64,000 nucleotides of DNA. Origin: Paraplanobispora takensis (GTDB taxonomy: Bacteria > Actinomycetota > Actinomycetes > Streptosporangiales > Streptosporangiaceae). Positions 52,887 to 61,222 of the stretch are shown here, piece after piece. Both the position numbers and the translations under genes were made by a program. A model generated the notes under the pieces. That model was given only the letters and a program-made list of their open reading frames with translations, was not told the DNA's origin and did not search any database. The DNA is taken from the NCBI RefSeq assembly GCF_016863195.1, contig NZ_BOOK01000029.1, forward strand, positions 62,001 through 126,000, written 5' to 3'. Positions within the stretch are counted from its first letter, which is position 1, and each line of letters starts with the position of its first letter.

Positions 52887-53849
52887 GCCGGCGACGACCA
52901 GGGCGACGTCCTCGGACTCGGCGGCCAGGCGCTGGTTCAGCCGGCCCAGGGCGTCGCGGAAGGCCCGGCCGCTGGAGGTGGCCGGGACCACGCCCAGGCC
53001 GACCTCGTCGGAGACGGCCACCACGCGCGAGCGCGTCTCCCGCCACGCGGCCACCAGTTCGTCGCAGCGTGCGTCCACCCGTTGCCGGGCCGCCGCGCCG
53101 CCCTCCCACGCCCCGCACTCGTCGAAGACGGCGGCGATCCAGGTGCCGAGACCGTCGATGAGCAGCGGCGCCCGCGAGGTCCGCAGCAGTCCGGTCAGAT
53201 CCGTGGTCTCGGCCGTCTCCCAGCAGGCCGGGCGGCGCTCCCGGTGGCCGCGTACCCGCGCCAGCCACTCCGGGTCGTCCCCGCCGGAGGGCCCGGTCGC
53301 CACGTAGACGACCTCGGGCTCGGCCAGCAGCCGCAGCTCCGCCTCGGCCGACTTGCCCGAGCGCGACCCGCCCAGCAGGAGCGTCCGGCGCGGCTGCGGG
53401 GGCCGGGCGGGCGCGGCCTCGCGGGTGTCGAGCACCGTGCCGTCGGGTACGGCGCGTACCCCCCACAGCGCGAGCCTGCGCTCCAGCTCGGCCTCGGACG
53501 GCACCCGGTGGTCGATCCCCACGGCCACGACCGGGGTGCCCTCCCCGGCCAGACCCCGGCGACGCAGCTCGCCCAGCCGTTCCGGCCGGTCCAGCACGTC
53601 GATCAGCACCAGGTCGCAGGGCCCGTCCCCGGCGGGGGCGTCCGCGGGGTCGAAGCCCGCCGGCGCGTACAGCAGTCGCGTGCCGTCGGGGAGGACGACG
53701 GCGCCGCCGTCCGGCGGGAGCGGTGCGCGACCGTCGGCGACGGCGCCGAAGGGCCGGCGGGGGGAGGGCCGGCGGGCGCAGGACGCGCAGCCGCACCCCG
53801 GGACGGGCCAGCCGAGCGGCCCGGCCGTCCCCTCGATCAGGACTTTCAC
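52863..53849 (-). CDS. cobU: Bifunctional adenosylcobinamide kinase/guanylyltransferase with MBL-like N-terminal domain
   Basis: 328 residues. The C-terminal ~175 residues are CobU: P-loop at 160-167 (LLLGGSRSGKS), VYVATGPSGGDDPEWLARVR, VVAVSDEVGLGVVPATSSGR. The N-terminal ~150 residues resemble a metallo-beta-lactamase fold of PqqB/PhnP type (GTAGPLGWPVPGCGCASC), keeping GCGCASC but with no HxHxDH metal motif, so it is probably a non-catalytic relic. The protein phosphorylates adenosylcobinamide and adds GMP before CobS acts. No cobalamin riboswitch was found upstream. Confidence 0.87.
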   Translation of the reverse strand: MKVLIEGTAGPLGWPVPGCGCASCARRPSPRRPFGAVADGRAPLPPDGGAVVLPDGTRLLYAPAGFDPADAPAGDGPCDLVLIDVLDRPERLGELRRRGLAGEGTPVVAVGIDHRVPSEAELERRLALWGVRAVPDGTVLDTREAAPARPPQPRRTLLLGGSRSGKSAEAELRLLAEPEVVYVATGPSGGDDPEWLARVRGHRERRPACWETAETTDLTGLLRTSRAPLLIDGLGTWIAAVFDECGAWEGGAAARQRVDARCDELVAAWRETRSRVVAVSDEVGLGVVPATSSGRAFRDALGRLNQRLAAESEDVALVVAGRLLPLPI

Positions 53850-54073
53850 CCCGCAAGGGTCGCACGCCCGGGGCGGGACCCCGGCCGCTCGGGGGCCGGC
53901 GGGCTGGACGGGACCGCCGCCGGGGAGGAGCGTGCGGAACGGGAGGGCACGGGTGACCGGGAGAGGGGACGCGGGTGGCGCGATCCCGGAGTCGGAGCTG
54001 GAAGATCGGGGGATAGTAGGGTTCGCTGAGCCGTCAAGGGCGACGGCGACAACCGGCGAGAGGGGCGTGTGGA

Positions 54074-54280
54074 ATGACGTGGCGCTGGCGTTACGAGAAC
54101 GCTGACGGTGGCGAGCTGGCCGGTGGGGCCCTGCCGGCCGACACGTTCCCGAACCAGGCCGACGCGGAGTCCTGGCTCGGTGAGAACTGGCGTCAGCTGC
54201 TGGAGGCCGGGGTGGAGCAGGTCAGTCTCCTGGAGGACGGCCGGCCGGAGTACGAGGGGATGTCGCTGCGCCCCGAATGA
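54074..54280 (+). CDS. Conserved small hypothetical protein
   Basis: 68 residues, acidic, no signal peptide. MTWRWRYENADGGELAGGAL and PNQADAESWLGENWRQLLEA match a small family I have seen in actinobacteria, without known role. It stands alone, 223 bases downstream of the divergent cobU start. The stop region is duplicated downstream before a strong terminator. Confidence 0.72.
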   Translation: MTWRWRYENADGGELAGGALPADTFPNQADAESWLGENWRQLLEAGVEQVSLLEDGRPEYEGMSLRPE

Positions 54281-54318
54281 GCCGGCACGGCCGCCGATGA
54301 GCCGACGCGGCCCGTCGG
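54277..54318 (+). repeat. Post-stop duplicated segment after the 68-residue gene
   Basis: ATGAGCCGGCACGGCCGCCG (54277, with the stop) is followed by ATGAGCCGACGCGGCCCGTC at 54297, period 20. Confidence 0.65.
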
Positions 54319-54332
54319 CGCCGGAAGCGGCG

Positions 54333-54373
54333 GAGCCCCGGGATCTCCGGGCGAAGGGGAGATCCCGGGGCTC
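54333..54373. terminator. Strong bidirectional terminator, 16-bp perfect stem
   Basis: 54333-54348 pairs perfectly with 54358-54373 around a nine-base loop, between convergent genes. Confidence 0.85.
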
Positions 54374-54386
54374 TGCAGCCGGTTGC

Positions 54387-55385
54387 CTACGGGCGCTTGG
54401 CGGGGCTGACGGTCTTGGCCGGGTCGCGCTCGACGATCGGGCCGAGAGCGTCGTCGATCTTCTTCAGCACCTCGGCGTCCAGCTTCACACCGGCGGCCTT
54501 GACGTTGTCGCGGACCTGCTCCGGCCTGGTGGCGCCGACGATCGCGGAGGCCACGTTCGGGTTCTGCAGCACCCACGCCACCGCGAGCTGGGCCATGGTC
54601 AGGCCGAGGTCGGCGGCGATCGGCTTGAGCTCCTGAACGCGGGTGAGCACCTCGTCGGTGAGCATCCGGGAGATGAAGTTGCCGCCGGTGGGGTCGGTGG
54701 CCCGGGAGCCCGCGGGCGGCGGCCGGCCCGGCAGGTACTTGCCGGTGAGCACGCCCTGCGCGATCGGGGACCAGACGATCTGGCTCAGGCCCTCCTTCTC
54801 GCACAGGGGTACGACCTCGGACTCGATGACCCGCCACAGCATGGAGTACTGCGGCTGGTTGGAGACCAGGCGGTCGAAGCCCATCTCGTCGGCGATCTTC
54901 AGGGCGGCGGCGATCTGCTCGGCGTTCCACTCGCTGACGCCGACGTAGAGGACCTTGCCCTGACGTACGAGGTCGTCGAAGGTCTTGAGGGTCTCCTCGA
55001 GGGGGGTCTCGACGTCGAAGCGGTGGGCCTGGTAGAGGTCGACGTAGTCGGTCTGCAGACGGCGGAGCGAGCCGTGGATCGACTCGGTGATGTGCTTGCG
55101 GGACAGGCCGCGGTCGTTCGGGCCGGAGCCGGTCGGCCAGTAGACCTTCGTGAAGATCTCCAGCGACTCGCGCCGCACGCCCTTCAGCGCGCGGCCGAGC
55201 ACCTCCTCCGCGCGGGTGCCGGCGTAGACGTCGGCCGTGTCGAAGGTGGTGATCCCCTCGTCGAGCGCCGCCTTCACGCATTCCTTGGCGGCGTCCTCCT
55301 CGACCTGGGAGCCGTGCGTGATCCAGTTGCCGTAGCTGATCTCGCTGACCATGAGACCGCTGCGGCCAAGGTGACGGAATTCCAT
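54387..55385 (-). CDS. Aldo/keto reductase
   Basis: 332 residues, a TIM-barrel NADPH reductase. The tetrad is complete: Asp49, Tyr54, Lys80, His121 (TTFDTADVYAG, IFTK, YQAHRFD); cofactor loop SAIVGATRPEQVRDN. It belongs to the potassium-channel beta-subunit-like AKR group (AKR6/YghZ-type) by the VYAGTRAEEVLGRALKG segment. The physiological substrate is unknown. TAGGGT lies six bases before ATG 55385, fitting a leaderless start. Confidence 0.9.
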   Translation of the reverse strand: MEFRHLGRSGLMVSEISYGNWITHGSQVEEDAAKECVKAALDEGITTFDTADVYAGTRAEEVLGRALKGVRRESLEIFTKVYWPTGSGPNDRGLSRKHITESIHGSLRRLQTDYVDLYQAHRFDVETPLEETLKTFDDLVRQGKVLYVGVSEWNAEQIAAALKIADEMGFDRLVSNQPQYSMLWRVIESEVVPLCEKEGLSQIVWSPIAQGVLTGKYLPGRPPPAGSRATDPTGGNFISRMLTDEVLTRVQELKPIAADLGLTMAQLAVAWVLQNPNVASAIVGATRPEQVRDNVKAAGVKLDAEVLKKIDDALGPIVERDPAKTVSPAKRP

Positions 55386-55440
55386 GCTCCGACCCTATTA
55401 GGCGCTCTCCGGTGGATTGATTCGGGATACCCTGCCCGGC

Positions 55441-56523
55441 GTGCGGCGGTTGATCAGTTCTCGATGGGTACGGCTCGCGCTCGCGGCCGCCGTCACGGCG
55501 GTCGTCGTCGTGGCGGTGCTCCGGCTCCGGCGCGCCCCGGCGGGCTCCGAGGTCCGGGTGTCCCCGCGGACCCCGCCCTCCCCGAGGGGAGCGGCGGGCT
55601 CCGATGCCGTGCCCGGGCGGGAGACGCCGGTCGGCGCCGGTCCGGCGGGCCACCCCGGGGGACCTCCCGCGGCGGAGGCGCCCGCGGCCCGGAAAGAGGT
55701 GATCCGCCGCCGCGTGGTCCGCTGGGGATCGGTCGTGATCGCGCTGTGCGTGCTGGTCTTCGCCACCCGGGCGGTGGAGAGGGCGGTCTTCTCCGAGGAG
55801 ACCGTCCCCGTGGCGGAGCGCTTCGAGGAGCCCCCCGCGCCCTCGGCGACGTCCGCCGACTCCTCCGCCGCACCGTCCGCCGACTCCTCCGGCACGGCGG
55901 CTGAGGAGGACTGCCGGCCGGGGACGGAGACTCCGGCGGTGCGCGAGGTCGACCCCAGGGTGACCCGGGCGGTGAACCGGCAGTGGCGGCGGATCGAGCG
56001 GTGGCTCGAAGCCAACGCGCCCAGGACCCACCGCACGCTCTCCCCGCCCGCCCGCGCCCGGACGATCGCGATCGCCGAGGCGCAGATGGGCCTGCGCTTC
56101 CCCGGCGACCTGCGGGCCTCGCTCCTGCGGCACAACGGGAGCGTCCTCAACAAGGGCTCCGGACTTACGATCTTCCTGTACGAGGCCATGAACGTGCGCG
56201 ACATCCGCGACACCTGGCGGAGGCTCTGCGGGATCGGCGCCGGTGACCGCATCGGTCCGCGCGTCGGCTCGTGGGAGGGGCGGATGATCCCGGTCGGCGC
56301 GGACGGGAGCGGCAACCACCTGGTGGTCGACTCGATCCGGCGCGACGTCGGACGGACCGGCGATGAGGGGGAGACGAGCTTCGAGCTCGGGGGCGTGCGG
56401 ATCCCCTCCTATCACGCCCTGCTGAGGATGACGGCCGACGCTCTGGAGCGGGGCGGGACCGTGGGCCAGTGGAGGCCCGTCGTCGACGGCGGCACGTTGA
56501 GCTGGGAGACCGTCCGGAACTGA
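55441..56523 (+). CDS. Membrane protein with C-terminal SMI1/KNR4-like domain
   Basis: 360 residues. Two hydrophobic segments (LALAAAVTAVVVVAVLRL; WGSVVIALCVLVFATRAV), Pro/Ser/Ala-rich spacers, then a SMI1/KNR4-like domain from about residue 180 (RRIERWLEANAPRTHRTL, IAIAEAQMGLRFPGDLRA). SMI1/KNR4 domains are frequent in toxin-immunity proteins, but no toxin gene is next to this one. GTG 55441 follows TACCCT by seven bases (leaderless); TTG 55417 is the alternative. The role is unknown. Confidence 0.77.
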   Translation: MRRLISSRWVRLALAAAVTAVVVVAVLRLRRAPAGSEVRVSPRTPPSPRGAAGSDAVPGRETPVGAGPAGHPGGPPAAEAPAARKEVIRRRVVRWGSVVIALCVLVFATRAVERAVFSEETVPVAERFEEPPAPSATSADSSAAPSADSSGTAAEEDCRPGTETPAVREVDPRVTRAVNRQWRRIERWLEANAPRTHRTLSPPARARTIAIAEAQMGLRFPGDLRASLLRHNGSVLNKGSGLTIFLYEAMNVRDIRDTWRRLCGIGAGDRIGPRVGSWEGRMIPVGADGSGNHLVVDSIRRDVGRTGDEGETSFELGGVRIPSYHALLRMTADALERGGTVGQWRPVVDGGTLSWETVRN

Positions 56524-56570
56524 GACGGCCCGGCACGGCCGTCCTCCCAAAGATCCGGGCACGTGAGAGC

Positions 56571-56590
56571 CCCGTCATGCGGAAGGCCCG
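56571..56590. repeat. Dispersed short repeat, third copy
   Basis: CCCGTCATGCGGAAGGCCCG matches 33187-33206 at 19 of 20 bases; both lie beside a terminator. Confidence 0.5.
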
Positions 56591-56614
56591 GGCGGGCACG
56601 GAGGCCGGGTACGC

Positions 56615-56659
56615 GCGAAAGGCCCCGCGGTTCCGTCGGGGGACCGCGGGGCCTTTCGC
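56615..56659. terminator. Bidirectional terminator, 17-bp perfect stem
   Basis: 56615-56631 pairs with 56643-56659 around an 11-base loop, between convergent genes. Confidence 0.85.
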
Positions 56660-56667
56660 AGACCGGG

Positions 56668-57276
56668 CTACTTCTTCGGCGGGACGGGCCTGCCGCCGGG
56701 CAGGAACTGGGGCGGCGGGAAGCGCAGCTTGCGGATCTGCAGCGCGCGCATCGCCGCGTAGAAGCCGACTCCCTTGAGGCTCTCGCCGGGGAACTTCTCG
56801 GCCGCGAGCTTCTTGACCTTCCAGGCCACCCAGATCGAGGTCAGCAGGACGCCGACCATCATGAGCGGCCAGCCGATCGTGATCACCGACACGTAGACGT
56901 AGGCGCGGATCTGCTGGGGGAAGGGGATCCAGGTCAGCAACAGGATGACCAGGGAGAACGGCAGGAAGTACTGGCTGACCAGGCGGCGGGAGTCGACCCA
57001 GTCGCGGGCGAACTTGCGCACCGGCCCCCGGTCGCGGACGGGGAAGTATCGCTCGTCACCGCGCAGCATGCCCTCGCGGGCCTTGGCGCGGTCGGCGGCC
57101 TGGCGCTCGCGGAGGTTCTTGTAGGCCTCTTTGCGGTTCTGCGGAGCGTTCACCGGCTGGCGGCGACGGCCTTCGGCGTCCCTGCGCTTGGGGGTGGGAC
57201 GCCCCTTGCCCACGGGCTTCGGATCGGCGGCGGAGGCGGGGGAGTCGTCCGCGGCGGCTTGGGTACGTCGGAACAC
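56668..57276 (-). CDS. DUF3043 family membrane protein
   Basis: 202 residues. A ~85-residue basic cytoplasmic N-terminus (KGRPTPKRRDAEGRRRQPVN) is followed by two membrane helices (QYFLPFSLVILLLTWIPF; YVSVITIGWPLMMVGVLLTS) and a short basic tail. It matches the actinobacterial DUF3043 family, which has no known function. Divergent from pspA. Confidence 0.87.
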   Translation of the reverse strand: MFRRTQAAADDSPASAADPKPVGKGRPTPKRRDAEGRRRQPVNAPQNRKEAYKNLRERQAADRAKAREGMLRGDERYFPVRDRGPVRKFARDWVDSRRLVSQYFLPFSLVILLLTWIPFPQQIRAYVYVSVITIGWPLMMVGVLLTSIWVAWKVKKLAAEKFPGESLKGVGFYAAMRALQIRKLRFPPPQFLPGGRPVPPKK

Positions 57277-57421
57277 AACGTCAGCCTACCGGGACTGCAA
57301 CTTAGTGACGCCCCCGTGCGTTATGCGTAGGGTGAACCCTATGTGGGCCCGCCGCTTTCCTGGGGGCAGGAATCACCGGGGCGACCCGAAGCGCATTTGA
57401 AGAAGGGGACGGCCGACGCGC

Positions 57422-58261
57422 ATGAGCGTGATGAAGAGACTTTCCTTGATCTTTAAGTCCAAGGCGAACAACGCCTTGGACAAAATGGAGGATCCGCGCG
57501 AAACCCTGGACTACTCCTATCAGCGGCAGCTGGAGCTGCTGCAGAAGGTGCGCCGGGGTGTGGCCGATGTCGCGACATCGCGTAAGCGGGTGGAACTGCA
57601 GATCAACCAGATCGAGGCGCAGGCGCGCAAGCTGGAGGACCAGGGCCGCAAGGCGCTGGGCGTCGGCCGGGAGGACCTGGCCCGCGAGGCCCTGACCCGG
57701 CGCAGCAGCCTGCAGACCCAGATCGCCGACCTGCGGGTGCAGCATGACAACCTGCAGGCCGAGGAGGAGAAGCTCACCACCGCTTCCCATCGGCTTCAGG
57801 CCAAGGTTGACTCCTTCCGCACGCGCAAGGAGACCATCAAGGCCACTTACACCGCCGCCGAGGCGCAGACCCGGATCAACGAGGCCTTCTCCGGCATCTC
57901 CGAGGAGATGGGCGACGTGGGCCTGGCGATCCAGCGCGCCGAGGACAAGACCGCGCAGATGCAGGCGCGGGCCGGCGCCATCGACGAGCTGCTCGCCAGC
58001 GGCGCGCTCGACGACTTCAGCGGTTCGCGCGGCGACGACATCCAGGCGGAGCTCGACCGCATGGGCGGCGGCAACGACGTGGAGCTGGAGATCGCCCGGA
58101 TGAAGGCCGAGCTGGGCCAGGCGCCGGCGCCCAAGAGCGCGATCGAGCCGGGCCCGCCGCAGCAGCAGCCCTACCAGCAGCCGCAGCAGCAGCCGTACCA
58201 GCAGTCGCAGCCGCAGTCCGAGCCGACTCAGCAGTACCGCCAGCCGGGGGAGGGCCAGTGA
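57422..58261 (+). CDS. pspA: PspA/IM30 family envelope-stress protein
   Basis: 279 residues. The first ~220 are the coiled-coil PspA domain (MKRLSLIFKSKANNALDKME; EEKLTTASHRLQAKVDSFRT; IELLASG-type end). Such proteins bind stressed membranes and form rods. The last ~35 residues are Gln/Pro-rich with a QPYQQ repeat (QQQPYQQPQQQPYQQSQPQ). GAAGGGG precedes ATG 57422. It overlaps pspAA by four bases (GTGA). Confidence 0.92.
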   Translation: MSVMKRLSLIFKSKANNALDKMEDPRETLDYSYQRQLELLQKVRRGVADVATSRKRVELQINQIEAQARKLEDQGRKALGVGREDLAREALTRRSSLQTQIADLRVQHDNLQAEEEKLTTASHRLQAKVDSFRTRKETIKATYTAAEAQTRINEAFSGISEEMGDVGLAIQRAEDKTAQMQARAGAIDELLASGALDDFSGSRGDDIQAELDRMGGGNDVELEIARMKAELGQAPAPKSAIEPGPPQQQPYQQPQQQPYQQSQPQSEPTQQYRQPGEGQ

Positions 58262-58536
58262 TCGTTCGAATCATGGGCGAGGGGCAGGTGGAGATCGCTC
58301 CCGGTGATCTGACCGTCCTCAACGACCTGGACGGTCAGCTGGAGGCGGCGATCGAGGCGGGGGACGAGGACACCTTCAGGACCCGGTTGCACGCCCTGCT
58401 GGACCAGGTGCGGCACGTGGGCAAGACGCTCCCCGACGACAGCCTGGAGCCCTCGGAGCTGATCCTTCCCCCGGCCGACGCCTCCATGGAGGAGGTCCGG
58501 GAGATGCTCGGCGACGAGGGCCTCATCCCGGGATGA
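58258..58536 (+). CDS. PspA-associated protein PspAA
   Basis: 92 residues. GTG 58258 overlaps the pspA stop. MIVRIMGEGQVEIAPGDLTV followed by LNDLDGQLEAAIEAGDEDTF matches the small PspAA partner found with actinobacterial PspA. Function is thought to be PspA control, but is unproved. Confidence 0.85.
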   Translation: MIVRIMGEGQVEIAPGDLTVLNDLDGQLEAAIEAGDEDTFRTRLHALLDQVRHVGKTLPDDSLEPSELILPPADASMEEVREMLGDEGLIPG

Positions 58537-58555
58537 TCTGACCGTACGGCACGGG

Positions 58556-58575
58556 CCCGGTCCGCCGGGACCGGG
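58556..58575 (+). terminator. Small hairpin after pspAA
   Basis: CCCGGTCC/GGACCGGG, eight pairs around four bases; weak. Confidence 0.4.
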
Positions 58576-58677
58576 ATCCGGCCGTGGGTCCTGTCAGGAT
58601 GGCCCATGCATGATGTGCGGGCCGTTACCTTTTGCCCTCACAATGGGACACAAAAAGCCCAAAAGGAGGGTGTCGTT

Positions 58678-61083
58678 ATGCCGGACCTTGCGCCCCTGCG
58701 GCCCGGGGATCCCGAGAGGGTGCGGGAGTACCGGCTCACCGCGCGCCTCGGGGAGGGTGGCCAGGGCACGGTATACCTCGGCGAGTCCCCCGACGGAGCC
58801 AGCGTCGCGGTGAAGCTCCTCCGCGCCGACCTCGCTCAGGACGAGGAGGCTTTGGAACGTTTCGTTCGCGAGGTCAGCACGACCCAGCGCGTCTCGGCCT
58901 TCTGCACCGCCGCTGTTCTGGACACCGGAGTGGACCAGAACCGGCCGTACATCGTCAGCGAGTACATCGACGGGCCGACGCTCGACGCGGTGGTGGCCGG
59001 CGAGGGGCCCCGCACGGGCTCGTCCCTGCACCGGCTCGCGATCGGCACGGTCACCGCGCTCGTGGCGATCCACCAGGCGGGGATCGTGCACCGGGACTTC
59101 AAGCCGTCCAACGTGCTGCTGGCCTCCGACGGTCCCCGCGTCATCGACTTCGGCATCGCCAAGGCCCTCGACCGGACCTCGACGCTGACCGCGATGGCGA
59201 TCGGCACGCCCGCCTACATGACCCCCGAGCAGCTCGCCGGCGAGGCCGCCGGCTCACCCGCCGACATGTTCGCCTGGGGCTGCACCATGGTCTTCGCGGC
59301 CACCGGGCAGCCGCCGTTCGGCACCGACAGCCTGCCCGCGATCTTCAACCGCATCATGAACGTGGAGCCGGACCTGTCGGCCCTCACCGACCCGGCCCTG
59401 CGCGAGCTGGTGGGCCAGTGCCTGGCCAAGGACGCCGGCCGGCGCCCGACGGCGGGCGAGGCCCTGATGCGCCTGCTCGGCCACACCGTCCCGACCGCCC
59501 CCGGCACGCCGCCGCCCGCCGCGCCCCGGGGCATCCTCATGGAGGGCGTGGCCGCCGCCCAGCAGACCGGTCCCGAGGGGTACGCCCACCAGCAGGGCCC
59601 CGGCGGTTACCCGCCGCACCAGACCGGTCCCGGCGGGTTCCCGCCCTACCAGAGGGGCCCGGGCGGGTTCCAGCAGCCGCAGGGGCCCGGAGGCTATCCG
59701 CCGCACCAGACCGGCCCCGGCGGCTTCCCGCCGCACCAGACGGGCCCGGGTGGCTTCCCGCCCCACCAGACCGGCCCCGGCGGGTTCCAGCAGCCGCACG
59801 GCCAGCCGCAGGGGCAGGCCGCCTTCCAGCAGGGGCCCGGGGGCTATCCGCCGCACCAGACCGGTCCGGGCGGCTTCCCGCCGCAGGGCCAGGCCACCTT
59901 CCCCGGACAGCTCTACGGGGGACCGTCCCAGGGCGCCTCGCCGTACGGCATGCAGGGCCAGCAGCCCGGCACCTCCGGTGGCGGCGGACGGGTGCGCCGG
60001 GTCTGGGTCGCGGTCGCCTCCGGCCTGGTGGTCGCGCTCATCGCGGTCGGGGTCACACTGCTGATCCAGCGCTCCGGCGGCGAAACCGGGGAGGACGGCC
60101 CCTCGCCGACGCCGGTCGCCAACAGCGGCGGACCCTCCGGCACCCCCACCCCGGCCGTCGCGGCGATCCCCGAGGCGGAGCGTCAGATCAAGCTCCCGGG
60201 CAGCTCGATCACGATCCACGAGAGCGACAAGGATCCGATCAAGCTGACGTCCTACACGCTGACGTCGGGCAAGAACTTCTTCCTCTACGCCCGCGAGAAC
60301 GGCGGGAACGGCTTCGCCAAGAACGACGACTACTACGACTACACGGTGGACGTCTCGGGCGCCAAGGCGCTCGGCACCGACAAGAAGTACAGCGCGGACA
60401 ACTACTTCCAGCTCTCGATCATCGACCGGGCCGCCGGCTCCGCGGACCAGGTCAAGATCACCAAGTATCCGGTCTACCCGACGCTGCCGCAGTGGTCGCC
60501 GGACGGGAAGAAGGCGCTGGTGACGCTGTACGAGCTGGTCGGCGACAAGAGCAACCCGTACGGGTTCGCGGTCGTCGACGTCGCCACCAAGAAGGCCAAG
60601 GTCATCAAGGTGAAGGAGAAGGACGCGGGCACCTGGAGCTACTTCTGGCGTGGCGACGGCCGGGCGGTCGGCACGTGGGCGCTGGCCGGCAAGACCCAGC
60701 GCATCCGCTTCTACGACCCGCAGAGCGGCGTCGTGCTGCAGACCCTGCTGGACGTGGGCACCCCGCTCACCGTCGAGGGCGACGACATCAACCCCTCCGG
60801 CACGCTGCTGATGACCCACTGCAAGGGGGCCTCCGAGCAGGACAAGGAGATCTGCGTGTGGTCCACGACGGCGGACGCCGAGCCCGAGGCCCGGGTCCCG
60901 TTCGACACCAAGCGGCTCGTCGGCTGGTACGACGACCAGCACATCGTGGCATGGCAGCAGAAGGGCTCCACCCACGAGGCCGTGGTGATCGACTTCAAGG
61001 GGCAGGTGAAGCGGGTGCTCGCCGTCAGCACCAACGCCAAGGAGTACGAGCAGCAGTTCATGCGCTACACCCGGGTGAAGTGA
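58678..61083 (+). CDS. Membrane Ser/Thr protein kinase with PPHQTGPGGF repeats
   Basis: 801 residues. Kinase domain ~10-275: TARLGEGGQGTVYLGESPDG, VAVKLL, HRDFKPSN with Asp140, DFGIAK, YMTPEQLAG. Residues ~300-420 are a Gly/Pro/Gln spacer of PPHQTGPGGF units. One membrane helix follows (VWVAVASGLVVALIAVGVTL) and a ~330-residue external C-terminal region of unknown fold. ATG 58678 has AAAGGAGGG. The N-terminal kinase is close to that of the protein at 15826. Confidence 0.9.
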   Translation: MPDLAPLRPGDPERVREYRLTARLGEGGQGTVYLGESPDGASVAVKLLRADLAQDEEALERFVREVSTTQRVSAFCTAAVLDTGVDQNRPYIVSEYIDGPTLDAVVAGEGPRTGSSLHRLAIGTVTALVAIHQAGIVHRDFKPSNVLLASDGPRVIDFGIAKALDRTSTLTAMAIGTPAYMTPEQLAGEAAGSPADMFAWGCTMVFAATGQPPFGTDSLPAIFNRIMNVEPDLSALTDPALRELVGQCLAKDAGRRPTAGEALMRLLGHTVPTAPGTPPPAAPRGILMEGVAAAQQTGPEGYAHQQGPGGYPPHQTGPGGFPPYQRGPGGFQQPQGPGGYPPHQTGPGGFPPHQTGPGGFPPHQTGPGGFQQPHGQPQGQAAFQQGPGGYPPHQTGPGGFPPQGQATFPGQLYGGPSQGASPYGMQGQQPGTSGGGGRVRRVWVAVASGLVVALIAVGVTLLIQRSGGETGEDGPSPTPVANSGGPSGTPTPAVAAIPEAERQIKLPGSSITIHESDKDPIKLTSYTLTSGKNFFLYARENGGNGFAKNDDYYDYTVDVSGAKALGTDKKYSADNYFQLSIIDRAAGSADQVKITKYPVYPTLPQWSPDGKKALVTLYELVGDKSNPYGFAVVDVATKKAKVIKVKEKDAGTWSYFWRGDGRAVGTWALAGKTQRIRFYDPQSGVVLQTLLDVGTPLTVEGDDINPSGTLLMTHCKGASEQDKEICVWSTTADAEPEARVPFDTKRLVGWYDDQHIVAWQQKGSTHEAVVIDFKGQVKRVLAVSTNAKEYEQQFMRYTRVK
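59590..59890 (+). repeat. 30-base minisatellite in kinase 2 spacer
   Basis: About eight degenerate copies of a 30-base unit coding for PPHQTGPGGF/Y-type segments, all in frame; copy number could vary. Confidence 0.8.
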
Positions 61084-61138
61084 CGCACGGCGTTCCCTGA
61101 CACGTACCGCGTTCCCTGAGACGTACGGCGTTCCCTGA
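61081..61138 (+). repeat. Post-stop tandem repeat after the second kinase gene
   Basis: TGAcgcacGGCGTTCCC at 61081 (stop), then TGA at 61098, 61117 and 61136, each followed by similar ACGTACSGCGTTCCC; period 17-19. Confidence 0.75.
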
Positions 61139-61181
61139 CACGTGAGGAGGCCCCGGCGCACCGCCGGGGCCTCCTCACGTG
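61139..61181. terminator. Strong bidirectional terminator, 20-bp perfect stem
   Basis: 61139-61158 pairs perfectly with 61162-61181 around CAC, between convergent kinase and nadA genes. Confidence 0.9.
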
Positions 61182-61222
61182 CCCGTGCCCTGCGCGCCCG
61201 GAGGGGTCCGGGCGCGGCGGGG

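Noticed and set aside
53850-54073. Cobalamin riboswitch upstream of cobU
   Set aside because: No B12-box-like sequence (GCCACTG) on the minus strand in this stretch.
59590-59890. Regular repeats, considered as a CRISPR array
   Set aside because: Units are contiguous and code in frame for a Gly/Pro/Gln spacer of a kinase; there are no unique spacers.
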